A stretch of DNA of 64,000 bases from Pyramidobacter porci (GCF_009695745.1 NZ_VUNH01000002.1:124001-188000); one strand, 5' to 3'. Shown: positions 47,770-56,963, counted from the first letter of the stretch. The notes: generated by a model from the letters alone, not told the origin. Made by a program: numbers and translations.

Positions 47770-49578
47770 ATGCGCAAAGGAATTTTTGATTCAAGCTGGA
47801 AGCGAACCGTCAAATGCGGGCTGGTCGGTGAAGAATTGGTCGGCAAAGAGATCGTGCTCAACGGTTGGGTCCGCAATCGCCGCGACCATGGCGGCGTGAT
47901 TTTCATCGAGCTGTGGGACAAGTCGGGCGGCGTACAGGTAGTCTTTACGCCGGAGGTGGACGCGAAGATGCACGCCGACGCCGGCGATCTGCGCAGCGAA
48001 TATGTGATCGCCGTGAAGGGAAAAGTACGCGTGCGCCCCGACGGCATGATCAATCCCCACATGAGGACCGGGCGCTGGGAGATGGTGGCAGGCGACTTTC
48101 TGCTGCTGTCGGCCGCCGCGCCGATCCCTTTCGAGATCGGCGACGAGACGGAAAACGTGGACGAAAACCTCCGCCTCACCTACCGTTATCTCGACCTGCG
48201 CCGCGAGCGCATGCAGAACAACCTGCGCACGCGCCACGAGGTGGCCCAGTACACGCGCGCCTACCTGAACGGCCGCGACTTCACCGAGGTGGAAACGCCG
48301 ATCCTGATGAAGTCCACGCCCGAAGGTGCGCGCGACTACCTCGTGCCCAGCCGCGTCGCGCCCGGCTCGTTTTACGCGCTGCCGCAGTCGCCGCAGCTGT
48401 TCAAGCAGATTTTGATGATCTCCGGCATGGACCGCTACTATCAGATCGCCAAATGTTTCCGCGACGAGGATCTGCGCGCCGACCGCCAGCCTGAGTTCAC
48501 TCAGGTCGATCTGGAGATGAGTTTCGTCACCGAAGAAGACGTGTACGAACTGCTTGAGGGCTACGTCGTCGGCCTCTGGAAAAAGATCCTCGGCGTCGAG
48601 ATCACGGCGCCTTTCCGTCGCCTCAGCTATCAGGAGGCAATGCGCCGCTTCGGCAGCGACAAGCCCGACCTGCGCATTCCCTTCGAGATCCGGGACGTCG
48701 CTGCGGCGTTCGAGGGGAGCAGTTTCGCGCCGTTTCAGAGCCTGCTTGCCGGCGGCGGCGTGATTCGCACGATTGCCGTCCCCGGCGGCGCTGCGTGGTC
48801 GCGCAAACAGTGCGAGGACGTGGCCGCCGCGGGGAAGAAGCTGGGCGCGCCCGACGTGGCGTTCTTCCAGATCAAGGAAGGGGTTCTCAAGGGGCCGCTG
48901 GCCAAATACCTCGACGACGAACACAAGGCGCAGTTTCTCGAGCTGGCGCGGGCGCAGGACGGCGACGCCGTTTTCCTGATCGCCAACGTCGATGCCATGT
49001 TGGTCGCCACGGTATTGGGGCAGCTGCGTCTCGACGTTGCCAAGACGCACGGCCTGGTGCGCGAGGGCTGGGAGTTCCTCTGGGTCACCAACTTCCCGCT
49101 GCTGGAGTGGAGCCCCGACGAGAACCGCTGGGTGGCCACGCATCATCCGTTCACTCAGCCCAATCCCGAAGATCTGCCGTATCTCGAAAGCGACCCTGCG
49201 CGCTGCGGCTCGCGCACCTACGACCTCGTGCTCAACGGCACCGAGGTGGGCGGCGGCTCGATCCGCATCCACGACGAGGAAGTGCAGGAAAAGGTCTTCA
49301 AGTGTTTGGCCTTCACGCCCGAGGAGGCGCGAAGCCGTTTCGGCTTCTTCCTCGACGCGCTCAAGTACGGCACGCCGCCGCACGGCGGTCTGGCCATCGG
49401 CTTCGACCGTCTCTGCATGCTGCTGTGCGGTTGCAAGGGCATCCGCGAGGTGATGGCCTTCCCCAAGACGGCCAAGGCTCAGGACCTGATGGCCGGCGCG
49501 CCTTCGCCGGTCGAATCGCTCCAGCTCGACGAGCTGGGCATCTCCGTGCGCGCTTTTGCCGCCGCAGCGAAAAAGTAA
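47770..49578 (+). CDS. aspS: Aspartyl-tRNA synthetase
   Basis: 602 residues. Bacterial-type AspRS: N-terminal OB-fold anticodon domain (VLNGWVRNRRDHGGVIFIEL), motif 2 KCFRDEDLRADRQPEFTQVD, an inserted GAD domain (about 290-420) and motif 3 GLAIGFDRLCMLLCG near 547. Whether it also charges tRNA-Asn cannot be told from sequence here. Ribosome site AGGGAG about 12 nt upstream. Confidence 0.97.
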   Translation: MRKGIFDSSWKRTVKCGLVGEELVGKEIVLNGWVRNRRDHGGVIFIELWDKSGGVQVVFTPEVDAKMHADAGDLRSEYVIAVKGKVRVRPDGMINPHMRTGRWEMVAGDFLLLSAAAPIPFEIGDETENVDENLRLTYRYLDLRRERMQNNLRTRHEVAQYTRAYLNGRDFTEVETPILMKSTPEGARDYLVPSRVAPGSFYALPQSPQLFKQILMISGMDRYYQIAKCFRDEDLRADRQPEFTQVDLEMSFVTEEDVYELLEGYVVGLWKKILGVEITAPFRRLSYQEAMRRFGSDKPDLRIPFEIRDVAAAFEGSSFAPFQSLLAGGGVIRTIAVPGGAAWSRKQCEDVAAAGKKLGAPDVAFFQIKEGVLKGPLAKYLDDEHKAQFLELARAQDGDAVFLIANVDAMLVATVLGQLRLDVAKTHGLVREGWEFLWVTNFPLLEWSPDENRWVATHHPFTQPNPEDLPYLESDPARCGSRTYDLVLNGTEVGGGSIRIHDEEVQEKVFKCLAFTPEEARSRFGFFLDALKYGTPPHGGLAIGFDRLCMLLCGCKGIREVMAFPKTAKAQDLMAGAPSPVESLQLDELGISVRAFAAAAKK

Positions 49579-49594
49579 TTTTCGCGAACATCGT

Positions 49595-49636
49595 GAAACG
49601 CCGCGTCCCCCGGGAAAAGGACGTGGCGTTTTTTTG
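49595..49636 (+). terminator. Terminator of aspS
   Basis: AACGCCGCGTCC pairs with GGACGTGGCGTT (one G-U) and is followed by T7. Confidence 0.85.
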
Positions 49637-49653
49637 TGCGTTGGCGCGCGGTG

Positions 49654-49662
49654 TGTTAGAAT
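49654..49662 (+). promoter_or_regulatory. Extended -10 promoter of the RNase III gene
   Basis: TGT-TAGAAT, 62 nt before the ATG at 49724. Confidence 0.5.
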
Positions 49663-49723
49663 CGTCTCATTGCGAAGCGTCGGCGGATCCGGCGCATAAA
49701 GATCGTCGAAAGGAGGTGAATGG

Positions 49724-51724
49724 ATGAACGAAAAAAACATGCCCAAGGAGTTTTGGCAGCGCGCCGACAGCCTGCAGAAGCGCACCGGCTATCAGTTCAG
49801 CGACCCCAAACTGCTGCGCCTGGCCTTCACGCAGCGGTCCGGCGCCGGCGGGCCGAATCCGAGCATGAACAACGAACGCCTCGAGTTCCTCGGCGACGCC
49901 GCCTTGGGGCTGTTGGTCGGAGAGGCCCTCTACCAGGAATATCCCGAGGCCGACGAAGGTTTTATGACCGTCGAGCGCTCCAAGCTGGTGTGCGGCCGCA
50001 ATCTCAGCGCCTGGGGCTACGAAGCCGGCTTCGACCGGATGCTGCGCGTGTGCGAGGGCGTGGAAGTTTCCGATGCCATGGTGGAAGACTCGGTCGAGGC
50101 CGTGGCCGGAGCCTTTTTTCTCGACGGCGGATTGGACGCCGTGCGGGCGCTGCTGCAGAGCTTTTCCGACTACCCTGACCAAGGCGCAGGCTTCGATTCG
50201 CGGCGGCACCTCGAGCGCGACTGCTCGTACGAGAAACTCGGCGCGCCGCGCTACGACACGATGTGCCGCCGCGCCAACGGCAAAATCATCTTCGAGAGCA
50301 CCGTCTCCCTCGACAAAGAGCCCTCGGGCACGGGCCTCGGCGCCGACCGCACCGAGGCGGAACGCAACGCCGCGCGCGACGCCATGTGCCGCCTCGGCCG
50401 CGCGTCCGCCGAGGAACAGAAAAAACGCGCCCTCGTGCTACGCGCCCGTTACCGCCGCATCCTGGCCCGTCACGGGCAGTCATCTCACAGCCGCGGTGCG
50501 CCCAGCATGAGCGAGGCCGAAAACGCCGCCGCGGAAAAGCCCGTTCTCGTCCGCGACGGCGTGGAATACCGCATCGTCGCCAAAGAAGGCCCCGAACACA
50601 AGCCGGTGTTCACCGCCGCGGCGTTCCGAAACGGGGCCCGCCTTGCCGAAGCCGGCGGCCCGTCGAAGAAGGACGCGCTGAAAGCCCTGGTCCGCGAGGT
50701 GGGCAAAGCCGCCGCCCGGCAGACAAAGCGCGGAGCCGACGCTTTCAGGGATCTGGAGCTTGCCGGCCTGAAAAACAGCCCCGAGCTGAAGGGCCGCCTG
50801 CAAACCTGCTGCGAGCGCCTCGGCATCGGCCAGCCCCATTATGTCGACCTGCCCTCGCCGGGCGGCAAAAGCCCGCTGTTCTTCGTGGAACTGCAGCTGA
50901 GCGGCGAACCGATCGTCAGCGGCAGCGGCCAGAGCAAGCGCGCCGCCGGACAGGCCGCCGCCTGGAAAATGCTTCAGCTGCTGGCCGCCGACGCGCTTGG
51001 AGAAACTGCGCGTCTTGGCGCCGACCTGCCTCAACTGCATGTTCGTCTGGAAAGCGCGTTTCGCGCCGTCTGCGAGCGCGTCGGCGAGAAAAAACTGCGC
51101 GTCGAGGTCGCGTCCGTTGCCGGGCAGGAAGAGATGTGCCGCGCCCGCGTCTTTTTCGGCGACCGCTTCTGCACCGAAGTGCCCGGCCTCGGCGAAAATC
51201 AGGCCCGCCTGCTGGCCCTGTTCAGGGCCGTCACGCAGACCCGGCACTGGAAGGACGTGCTGAACGAGCTGAAAGTGGACACGCCCGCCGGCATGTCGCC
51301 GCAGAACGTCCGTCCCGATCTGCTGCTGGAAGAGCGTTTGAAAAACTCGCGCCGCGGCCCCGCCGAGATCCTGTCGCTGCGCGCCGGCGGCAGCGAAGAC
51401 CTGCGCCTGTACCGCACCGGCCTGTTCGTCAAGGGCGATCTGGCCGCCTGCATGACCGCCCCCGGCAAGAAAATCGCCGAACAGGCGCTGACGCTGCTGC
51501 TGCTCGACCGCGCCGCGCGTGGAAGCGCGCTCGTGCCGCCGCTCAAAAAAGAAGCCCCCGCCGCCCAAACGGCGCCGAGCGCCCCGCACGAGCGCCGCAA
51601 GCCGCGCCGCCGCGCACCGGTCGCTTCCCTGCCTTTGCCCGAAGCGCCCCAGCCGAAAGTCACGCTCAAACAGCGTCTCGGCAGCTGGCTGCGCCGCATG
51701 GGCGAACTGTACACGCAGTCGTGA
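49724..51724 (+). CDS. rnc: RNase III with multiple tandem dsRNA-binding domains
   Basis: 666 residues; normal bacterial RNase III is about 230-250. Residues 10-150 are the catalytic domain with NERLEFLGDAAL (E51, E54, D58) and EDSVEAVAGAFF (D122, E125), all active-site acids kept. A first dsRBD (about 168-226) is the usual one. Then come a dsRBD core at 279-330 (EGPEHKPVFTAAAF, GGPSKKDALKAL), a full one at 350-420 (NSPELKGRLQTCCERLG, GSGQSKRAAGQAAAWKMLQL) and two weaker units at about 437-505 and 532-598. A basic linker and tail end the chain. The frame is continuous from a GGAGGTG-led ATG. Product should cut double-stranded RNA. Confidence 0.9.
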   Translation: MNEKNMPKEFWQRADSLQKRTGYQFSDPKLLRLAFTQRSGAGGPNPSMNNERLEFLGDAALGLLVGEALYQEYPEADEGFMTVERSKLVCGRNLSAWGYEAGFDRMLRVCEGVEVSDAMVEDSVEAVAGAFFLDGGLDAVRALLQSFSDYPDQGAGFDSRRHLERDCSYEKLGAPRYDTMCRRANGKIIFESTVSLDKEPSGTGLGADRTEAERNAARDAMCRLGRASAEEQKKRALVLRARYRRILARHGQSSHSRGAPSMSEAENAAAEKPVLVRDGVEYRIVAKEGPEHKPVFTAAAFRNGARLAEAGGPSKKDALKALVREVGKAAARQTKRGADAFRDLELAGLKNSPELKGRLQTCCERLGIGQPHYVDLPSPGGKSPLFFVELQLSGEPIVSGSGQSKRAAGQAAAWKMLQLLAADALGETARLGADLPQLHVRLESAFRAVCERVGEKKLRVEVASVAGQEEMCRARVFFGDRFCTEVPGLGENQARLLALFRAVTQTRHWKDVLNELKVDTPAGMSPQNVRPDLLLEERLKNSRRGPAEILSLRAGGSEDLRLYRTGLFVKGDLAACMTAPGKKIAEQALTLLLLDRAARGSALVPPLKKEAPAAQTAPSAPHERRKPRRRAPVASLPLPEAPQPKVTLKQRLGSWLRRMGELYTQS

Positions 51725-51770
51725 CCGACGCCGCTCAAGGCGTTCGTGGCGGCCCCGAGGCAGTCTCTGT

Positions 51771-51829
51771 CCAAAGAAAGGCCGGGCCGCGATGAAGTGA
51801 AATTTCATCGCGGCCCGGCCTTTCTTTGG
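51771..51829. terminator. Very long hairpin between convergent genes, 26-bp perfect stem
   Basis: Arms 51771-51796 and 51804-51829 pair perfectly with a 7-nt loop, in the gap between rnc and the TMEM43-like gene. Short T-runs (TTTCTTT) lie in the arm. Confidence 0.8.
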
Positions 51830-51853
51830 TTTCTCGATATGCGGCGAAGCGGC

Positions 51854-52615
51854 TCAGCCGCGGCAGAACGTGACGACGCCCGCGGCGAGGAGCAGCGCGG
51901 CGATGACCGCGCCGGTCGCGAGCCCCATGGCGCCGGATTCTTCGCTGTCCTTCAACACTTCCTCGCGGCTGAGGATGCCTTCCAGAACGCACGGCGCCTG
52001 ATCGGGCGCGGGATGGAGCACACCGTCCTTCTGGATGGCCTTCACCGTGACCTGGCGGCCGCCGAGGTTGGAGATGCGGTAGGAGAAGCGCAGCGCGCCG
52101 CGCACGTTGCCTTTGGAGCGCGACAGGTAGCGCTCGTTGCCGAGGAGCTTGCTGTACATTTCCAGTCCGGCACGCGCGAGTTCTTCGCCGTCGAATTCCT
52201 GGCAGAACGCCGGCGTCGGCAGCGTCTCGAGCAGTTCCGGCGCCAGGACGAAGGTGCCGAGCCTGGCTTCGCCGACGAGCTTGCGGCTGCCCAGCGCTCC
52301 GGAATAGACTTTTCTCCATTCGTATTTAGGCTTCCCGGCTGTGCCGGCGTTTTCGTAACGTTCGGTCAGGCGTTCGGCTTTAGGCGAAGGAAGCGTGACG
52401 TTCAACTCTCCGTCCACCGCCGGCGCGGTCATCTCCAGCGTGCCGCTGCACACGACCAGGCGGCCTTCGTTTTCCAGCAGGACGGCCGGCTCGCTGAGGA
52501 ACGCGGCGGCGGCCAGCTGCTCCTGCGCTTTCGGCATGTCGGTATGCATTTTCCAGACGAGCGCGCCCGTTCCGATTCCCAGCAGGACCAAAACAGTACC
52601 AATGATTTTCTTCAT
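51854..52615 (-). CDS. TMEM43-like membrane protein
   Basis: 253 residues from the ATG at 52615, with AAGGAGG upstream. An N-terminal membrane span (about 4-24) and a C-terminal one (about 230-250) enclose a large extracytoplasmic region with ENEGRLVVCSGTLEM, PKYEWRKVYSG and a late RFSYRISNLGGRQVTVKA segment, the layout of TMEM43/DUF1625 proteins. Function in bacteria unknown; the family is tied to membranes. Its promoter (52673-52716) carries the shared 16-bp repeat. Confidence 0.75.
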   Translation of the reverse strand: MKKIIGTVLVLLGIGTGALVWKMHTDMPKAQEQLAAAAFLSEPAVLLENEGRLVVCSGTLEMTAPAVDGELNVTLPSPKAERLTERYENAGTAGKPKYEWRKVYSGALGSRKLVGEARLGTFVLAPELLETLPTPAFCQEFDGEELARAGLEMYSKLLGNERYLSRSKGNVRGALRFSYRISNLGGRQVTVKAIQKDGVLHPAPDQAPCVLEGILSREEVLKDSEESGAMGLATGAVIAALLLAAGVVTFCRG

Positions 52616-52672
52616 GAAGTTTCCTCCTTCGTCGAGTTCGCGATGGGGCCGGCGTTTTGAAAACCTGATTGC

Positions 52673-52716
52673 ATTGTAGCAGAAACGGATCGGCCAGTCA
52701 TCGCCCAAAGGGGGGA
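52673..52716 (-). promoter_or_regulatory. Promoter of the TMEM43-like gene with palindromic operator
   Basis: On the minus strand, extended -10 TGC-TACAAT (52673-52681) lies 22 nt downstream of the repeat at 52701-52716 (plus-strand reading TCGCCC-AAAG-GGGGGA, 5 of 6 pairs). This is the weakest of the four operator copies, but its position matches the others. Confidence 0.5.
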
Positions 52717-52874
52717 AGCGGCGCCGGCGGCGGGCGGGCCGGCCCGGTTTTCGCGCGGCGCTGCGAAGGCGCTGCCGTTTTTATGGTATTATGAACGAAG
52801 ATCGGCTATAATTTTCGAACGATCGTGTGATCGCGGGCTGAGTGTTTCGGTCCGAACAGAGGAGGAATTTTATT

Positions 52875-54692
52875 ATGCACGTGTTCGCTTTTTTGCTGGC
52901 GGCCGCCGGAGTGGCGCTGTCCCTGTGTTACAGCGGCTGTCTCGCCATGATCGTGGAAAACGGTTTTGAGCTGGGCTGGCTGAAGGATTTCGGCTCGCTC
53001 GATCCCAAGTCGATGTGCGTCGTCGCTTCCTCCGCTCTGGCGGTGCTGGGGGCGCTGCTGGTCCTGTTCAGGAAAAAGTTTGCGGCGCTGCTGCTGTTCG
53101 CGGCGGCGGGGATCTGTCTGTACTGCGAGTTCAGCCTGAAGATCGTCTATCCCTACGTTCGCGCTTCGGCTATGCTGTTCGCCGCGGCCGCACTGATGGG
53201 CATGAAGGTCCGCGGCGCGGAGGACGAATACGGGGACGAGGAATATGTCGGCAAGGAGCCCGAAATGGCCGATCCCGCTCCGGCGACGGCGCTTGACCGC
53301 GAAGTGAAAGAGGAACTCGCCGCGGCGGAGGAAGGAATGCCGGCCTCGAAGGCAGGCTGTTCGCGCCTCTGGGGGTTCCTGCTGGCGCTGGCGGCGGCGG
53401 GCTATACGCTCTGGCAGAGCGGCATGTGGCCGGTCGTGCAGGCGCACTTCGTCGATCTTGAATGGTATAGGAGTCTTCCTTCGCTCGACGCCAGATCGTT
53501 AAGCGCGCTTGCCGCGGCGGCTTTGGCCTTGTTGGGCGGCCTGCTGGCGCTGACGAAGCGCGCCGGCGGCACGCTGTTTTTGACCGTTGCGGCCGTGGTC
53601 TGCACGGTGGCCCAGCTTCACTGGGACGTCTGGTTCCCCGCGTCGTGGGGCGCTTTTATCCTCTGCCTTGTCGCCGGCGCGGTTTCCTGGCCCGGTGCGG
53701 CGGTGGACGCGGCCCGAGCGGGACGCCGCTACACGTCGGCTTATGTTTTCGCCTTTATCTTCGCGCTGGCGGCCGTGGCGATTTCGCTTTATCAGAGCGG
53801 CGCGTGCCGCGTTCTTGGAGAGAAGTTCGGCGGCGAATTCTGCCTGGCCGCGCTGGGCGATCTGGACGCGAAGACGCTGTGCGCCGCGGTGACGGCGGCG
53901 CTTGGGCTTGGGGGCGGTCTGCTGGCGCTCTGCGGCCTGCGCTTTTCCGCCTGGCTGTTGCTGGCGGCGATGTTCGTCTCGCTGGGCGGCGAACTGATCT
54001 GGCCCGAGTATTACGCGTTCTCGTGGATCGCGCTGCTGCTGTACGCGCTTTCCGCGCTGCTGAGCAGCGCGTTGGTGAGGGCCGACGAGGAAACGCCCGT
54101 GAAGAAGCTGCCGCTTTCCGTCGCCGTGATCGCCATGATGGCGGCGGCCGGAGCTGGAGGCGCAGCCGTGTGGTATTACGACAAGGGCGTGATGGCGGAG
54201 AAGTTCCGCGACGCCCGCGCGAACGATCCCGCCTATCAGCAGATCGCCGAAGAAATGAAAGCGAAGGATGCGAGGATCGCCGAAACGGACGGCAAAGTGC
54301 GGGAGCAAATGGGGCTCGTGGCGGAGCGCGAGCAGAAGATCGGCGAGCTGACGGCGGTCAGTGCCGCCAAGGACGAAGAGATCAAGAACCTGACCGCCCG
54401 GAGCGCCGAGCGCGACGAACAGATCGCGGCGCTGAACGCCCGGCTCGAGCAGGCCAAGACGGATCTGGGAGCGGCGCAAGCCGAGTTGAACCGGAAGTTC
54501 ATTTATCTGCGCGGCAGCAACAACGTGCGCGATGTGCCGAACGCCGACAAGGGATCCAAAGTCATCGGCCGCCTCACCAACGAAACGGCCGAAGTCGTCG
54601 GCTCGCAGGGCGGCTGGTATCAGGTGAAAGGCTCCTTCGGCGCCGGCTGGGTCTTCGGCAAAAACGCTGTGATGCTGGAGCTGGACAGATAA
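52875..54692 (+). CDS. Membrane protein with three repeat units, coiled coil and SH3b domain
   Basis: 605 residues from the ATG at 52875 (GAGGAGG upstream). A unit of about 110 residues occurs three times (about 1-110, 160-270 and 285-400). Each has FxLAAAGxxLxxSG, then a soluble loop ending in SLDxKSL or DLDAKTL, then ALxxLGxLLAL and two more spans. After a last membrane span (about 410-435) come a coiled coil (about 445-540) and a C-terminal SH3b domain (YLRGSNNVRDVPN, GWYQVKGSFGAGWVF). SH3b domains often bind cell wall, so the tail is probably periplasmic; topology not proven. Terminator at 54721-54757. Confidence 0.78.
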   Translation: MHVFAFLLAAAGVALSLCYSGCLAMIVENGFELGWLKDFGSLDPKSMCVVASSALAVLGALLVLFRKKFAALLLFAAAGICLYCEFSLKIVYPYVRASAMLFAAAALMGMKVRGAEDEYGDEEYVGKEPEMADPAPATALDREVKEELAAAEEGMPASKAGCSRLWGFLLALAAAGYTLWQSGMWPVVQAHFVDLEWYRSLPSLDARSLSALAAAALALLGGLLALTKRAGGTLFLTVAAVVCTVAQLHWDVWFPASWGAFILCLVAGAVSWPGAAVDAARAGRRYTSAYVFAFIFALAAVAISLYQSGACRVLGEKFGGEFCLAALGDLDAKTLCAAVTAALGLGGGLLALCGLRFSAWLLLAAMFVSLGGELIWPEYYAFSWIALLLYALSALLSSALVRADEETPVKKLPLSVAVIAMMAAAGAGGAAVWYYDKGVMAEKFRDARANDPAYQQIAEEMKAKDARIAETDGKVREQMGLVAEREQKIGELTAVSAAKDEEIKNLTARSAERDEQIAALNARLEQAKTDLGAAQAELNRKFIYLRGSNNVRDVPNADKGSKVIGRLTNETAEVVGSQGGWYQVKGSFGAGWVFGKNAVMLELDR

Positions 54693-54720
54693 AACTTCAA
54701 AGCGAAGAACGACAGCGAAT

Positions 54721-54757
54721 AAGCCGCCTCGATCGATTTTGAGGCGGCTTCTTTCTT
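54721..54757 (+). terminator. Terminator of the 52875 gene
   Basis: AAGCCGCCTC (54721-54730) pairs with GAGGCGGCTT (54741-54750), followed by CTTTCTT. Confidence 0.8.
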
Positions 54758-54801
54758 GGCGGGCGGCCGGAGGGCGCTTTCCCATCGGCGGGCGTCGGTG
54801 C

Positions 54802-54807
54802 TACAAT
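54802..54807 (+). promoter_or_regulatory. Extended -10 promoter of the 54844 gene
   Basis: TGC-TACAAT (hexamer 54802-54807), 36 nt before the ATG. No operator repeat is present. Confidence 0.5.
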
Positions 54808-54843
54808 ATGAAGCGGCAAACGGAAACAGAGTGAAGGCGGTTG

Positions 54844-55923
54844 ATGGAAGTGAAGAAACTGATAACGGCGATCTGGCTGATCTGGTTTTGCGTCCCAGCG
54901 TGGGCGCGCCCGGAGGAGATCTTCCGGCTCGAAATCCCCGCGGAAGCGGGCGGCATGGCGCGCGCCGTCCGTCCCGACGGTCAGGTGAAGGTGCTGGGCA
55001 AAGTGCTGCGCGTCCCCACGGCGACGCGCTATCCCGGCTACACGGCCAGCGCCTGGGCCGAACCCGGCACGGTCGCGGCCACGGCGGTGAACGCGATCCA
55101 CGTGACGGTTTCCGTGGAGGACGAGAAAGGGCGCATCGTCAGCCTTGTGCCGGCGGAGACGATCGCGCCCGCGGCGGGCACGGCGGCGGCGTTTGTGATT
55201 GACTGTCCGGCCGGCACGGGGCTGTTCGGCGGCTGGGCGCCGGTTGTGGGCGACAGGGCGCGCGTCCGCCGCGCCGACGGCACGCTGCGCGAGCTGACGG
55301 CGGCCCAGCTGCCCGAACCCGGGGAGACGCTAGTGGTGTCGGTGACGGAAGATCCCGACGGGCCCTACATGATCGACTTCGAAAACCGCGTCGGCGGCGA
55401 GGTACGGGCGTACTGGCGCGGCGGCAGCAAGGCAATCGCCACGGTGGAGCGTCCTTTCCGCGGCGTGGGGCGTTTCAGCGGCAGCAAGTTCCAGCGCCGC
55501 AGCGCCCTGCGCGCCAACCACTGCGGCGTGATCTGCGTGAGCACGAGCGACGTCGGCGACATCGGCGGCTTCCAGATCATTCCCTGGGAGCATTCGTTCT
55601 CGCCGGAGATGAAATCGGCGTGGGAAAAGACGCAGTGGATGATTGTCCGTTCGATCGACGGCGAAAAGATGACGGCGCGCGCGCCGCTTTTCAAGGGCGT
55701 TTTCACGCCGGGAGCGCAGGCGCTGGAGAAACTGTGGGACTTCTGGTCCACCTACGGCCGCCGCTCGCTGGTGATGTGCCGCGTCGACGGCGGCGAATGG
55801 CGGCGTTTCGACGCCACCGCCGGCAAAGACGACCACGCCTTCGACCATATCACGCATCTGCGCGTTTACGCGCCCTTCACCAGGGAACCGGGCAAGAAAA
55901 CGCGCCTGGGCGACTTCCGCTGA
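54844..55923 (+). CDS. Exported protein of unknown function
   Basis: 359 residues. I start at ATG 54844, with GAAGGCGG upstream; a TTG sits just before it. The signal peptide (MEVKKLITAIWLIWF, cleaved near PAWA) resembles that of the ankyrin lipoprotein at 16907. The mature chain has a beta-rich N-terminal half and a C-terminal part with several Trp and a MIVRSIDGEKMTARAPLFKG segment. No family recognised. Monocistronic. Confidence 0.72.
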   Translation: MEVKKLITAIWLIWFCVPAWARPEEIFRLEIPAEAGGMARAVRPDGQVKVLGKVLRVPTATRYPGYTASAWAEPGTVAATAVNAIHVTVSVEDEKGRIVSLVPAETIAPAAGTAAAFVIDCPAGTGLFGGWAPVVGDRARVRRADGTLRELTAAQLPEPGETLVVSVTEDPDGPYMIDFENRVGGEVRAYWRGGSKAIATVERPFRGVGRFSGSKFQRRSALRANHCGVICVSTSDVGDIGGFQIIPWEHSFSPEMKSAWEKTQWMIVRSIDGEKMTARAPLFKGVFTPGAQALEKLWDFWSTYGRRSLVMCRVDGGEWRRFDATAGKDDHAFDHITHLRVYAPFTREPGKKTRLGDFR

Positions 55924-55945
55924 ACGCTTCGGAAAAAACGCAAAA

Positions 55946-55987
55946 CAAAAAGGAGTTCACGAAAAACTTTCGGTGAACTCCTTTTTT
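55946..55987. terminator. Bidirectional terminator at 55.9 kb
   Basis: AAAAGGAGTTCAC pairs with GTGAACTCCTTTT, with A and T tracts in the arms. It overlaps the stop codon of the minus-strand gene. Confidence 0.88.
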
Positions 55988-56963
55988 AATCGGGCAGGAA
56001 ATTTTTGAGCCGCGCCGCAAGCCTGCGCCACAGCGGCGCACAGAGGCACGCAAGGCGGCGGCGTTCGTGGAACAGCCCCCAGCCGGCCAGCAGAGCCGAA
56101 ACGGCGAACAGCGGGTGCCCCGCGCAGAACTGCAGCAGCCCCGCGGCCGGATCGACGTAAACGAAGCGGAAGAACCTCTCGCCCGTCAGGCGCGCCACCA
56201 GCGGCGCGAGGAACAGTCGCATCACGGCGTAATAGCAGCACAGCGACAGCGGCGCCAGCACGGCGATCAGGCGGATGAAGCGGCGGTTCTCGTCCAGCGC
56301 TTGCTGCGAGATGGCCCGCGCGTAACATTCCGTGCCGCTACCCATGAAGCGGTACGCCCAGCGCTGCCACCTCCCGAGCCCCTGAACGCTCCGGTCGATC
56401 CGGGCGCAGGCTTCCCGATAGACGCGCGCGAAGATCTGCACCTCGATGAAGCGCACCACGTTGAAACCGAATTCGGCGTAGATCTCTTTGACCTTTTTGA
56501 GCGGGAAATCCCAGCGGGTGAAATAGTAATAAAGATTCTGCATGGCGATGCCGAGCGAGAGGGCGCGCACCACGAAGCCCAGCGAAGCGACGCTGATCAC
56601 GTGCAGGCGCGCCAGCGCGTAGCCCGTCAGGAAGACGACGAGCGTCGTGAAGGACTTGAAGAGGCTGACGATCACCAGTTCGAGAAAGCGCCGCCGCACC
56701 TGCTCGGCCACGCGCTGCTCCCGCGCCTTCCGCATCACCGCGTCGTCGATGTAATCGGGGATCGCGCGCGTGAGACGGTCGAACCAGCCGTCGTAGCGGC
56801 GGACGGGCAGCGGCGCGGCAGGCGCAGCGGGAAAATATTTTTCCACCAGAAAAACGCTGAGCCGGTGCGACAGACGCTGCCGCAGCAGAATAAAGCCCAG
56901 CGCGCTCAAAAGCAGCGAATGGGCGACGACGAAAGAGAGCAGGGAGGAGAGAAAATTCAGCAC
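55986..56963 (-). CDS. Multi-span membrane protein of unknown function
   Basis: 325 residues with about five or six hydrophobic segments: N-terminal (3-27), two around 95-150, and two or three between 225 and 300. Loops are rich in Arg and Tyr (DGWFDRLTRAIPDYIDDAV, FTRWDFPLKKVKEIYAEFG). No transport or enzyme motif recognised. The start is at the edge of a compositional shift and has only a weak ribosome site (GAGGTGCGC before the ATG). Confidence 0.65.
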   Translation of the reverse strand: MLNFLSSLLSFVVAHSLLLSALGFILLRQRLSHRLSVFLVEKYFPAAPAAPLPVRRYDGWFDRLTRAIPDYIDDAVMRKAREQRVAEQVRRRFLELVIVSLFKSFTTLVVFLTGYALARLHVISVASLGFVVRALSLGIAMQNLYYYFTRWDFPLKKVKEIYAEFGFNVVRFIEVQIFARVYREACARIDRSVQGLGRWQRWAYRFMGSGTECYARAISQQALDENRRFIRLIAVLAPLSLCCYYAVMRLFLAPLVARLTGERFFRFVYVDPAAGLLQFCAGHPLFAVSALLAGWGLFHERRRLACLCAPLWRRLAARLKNFLPD

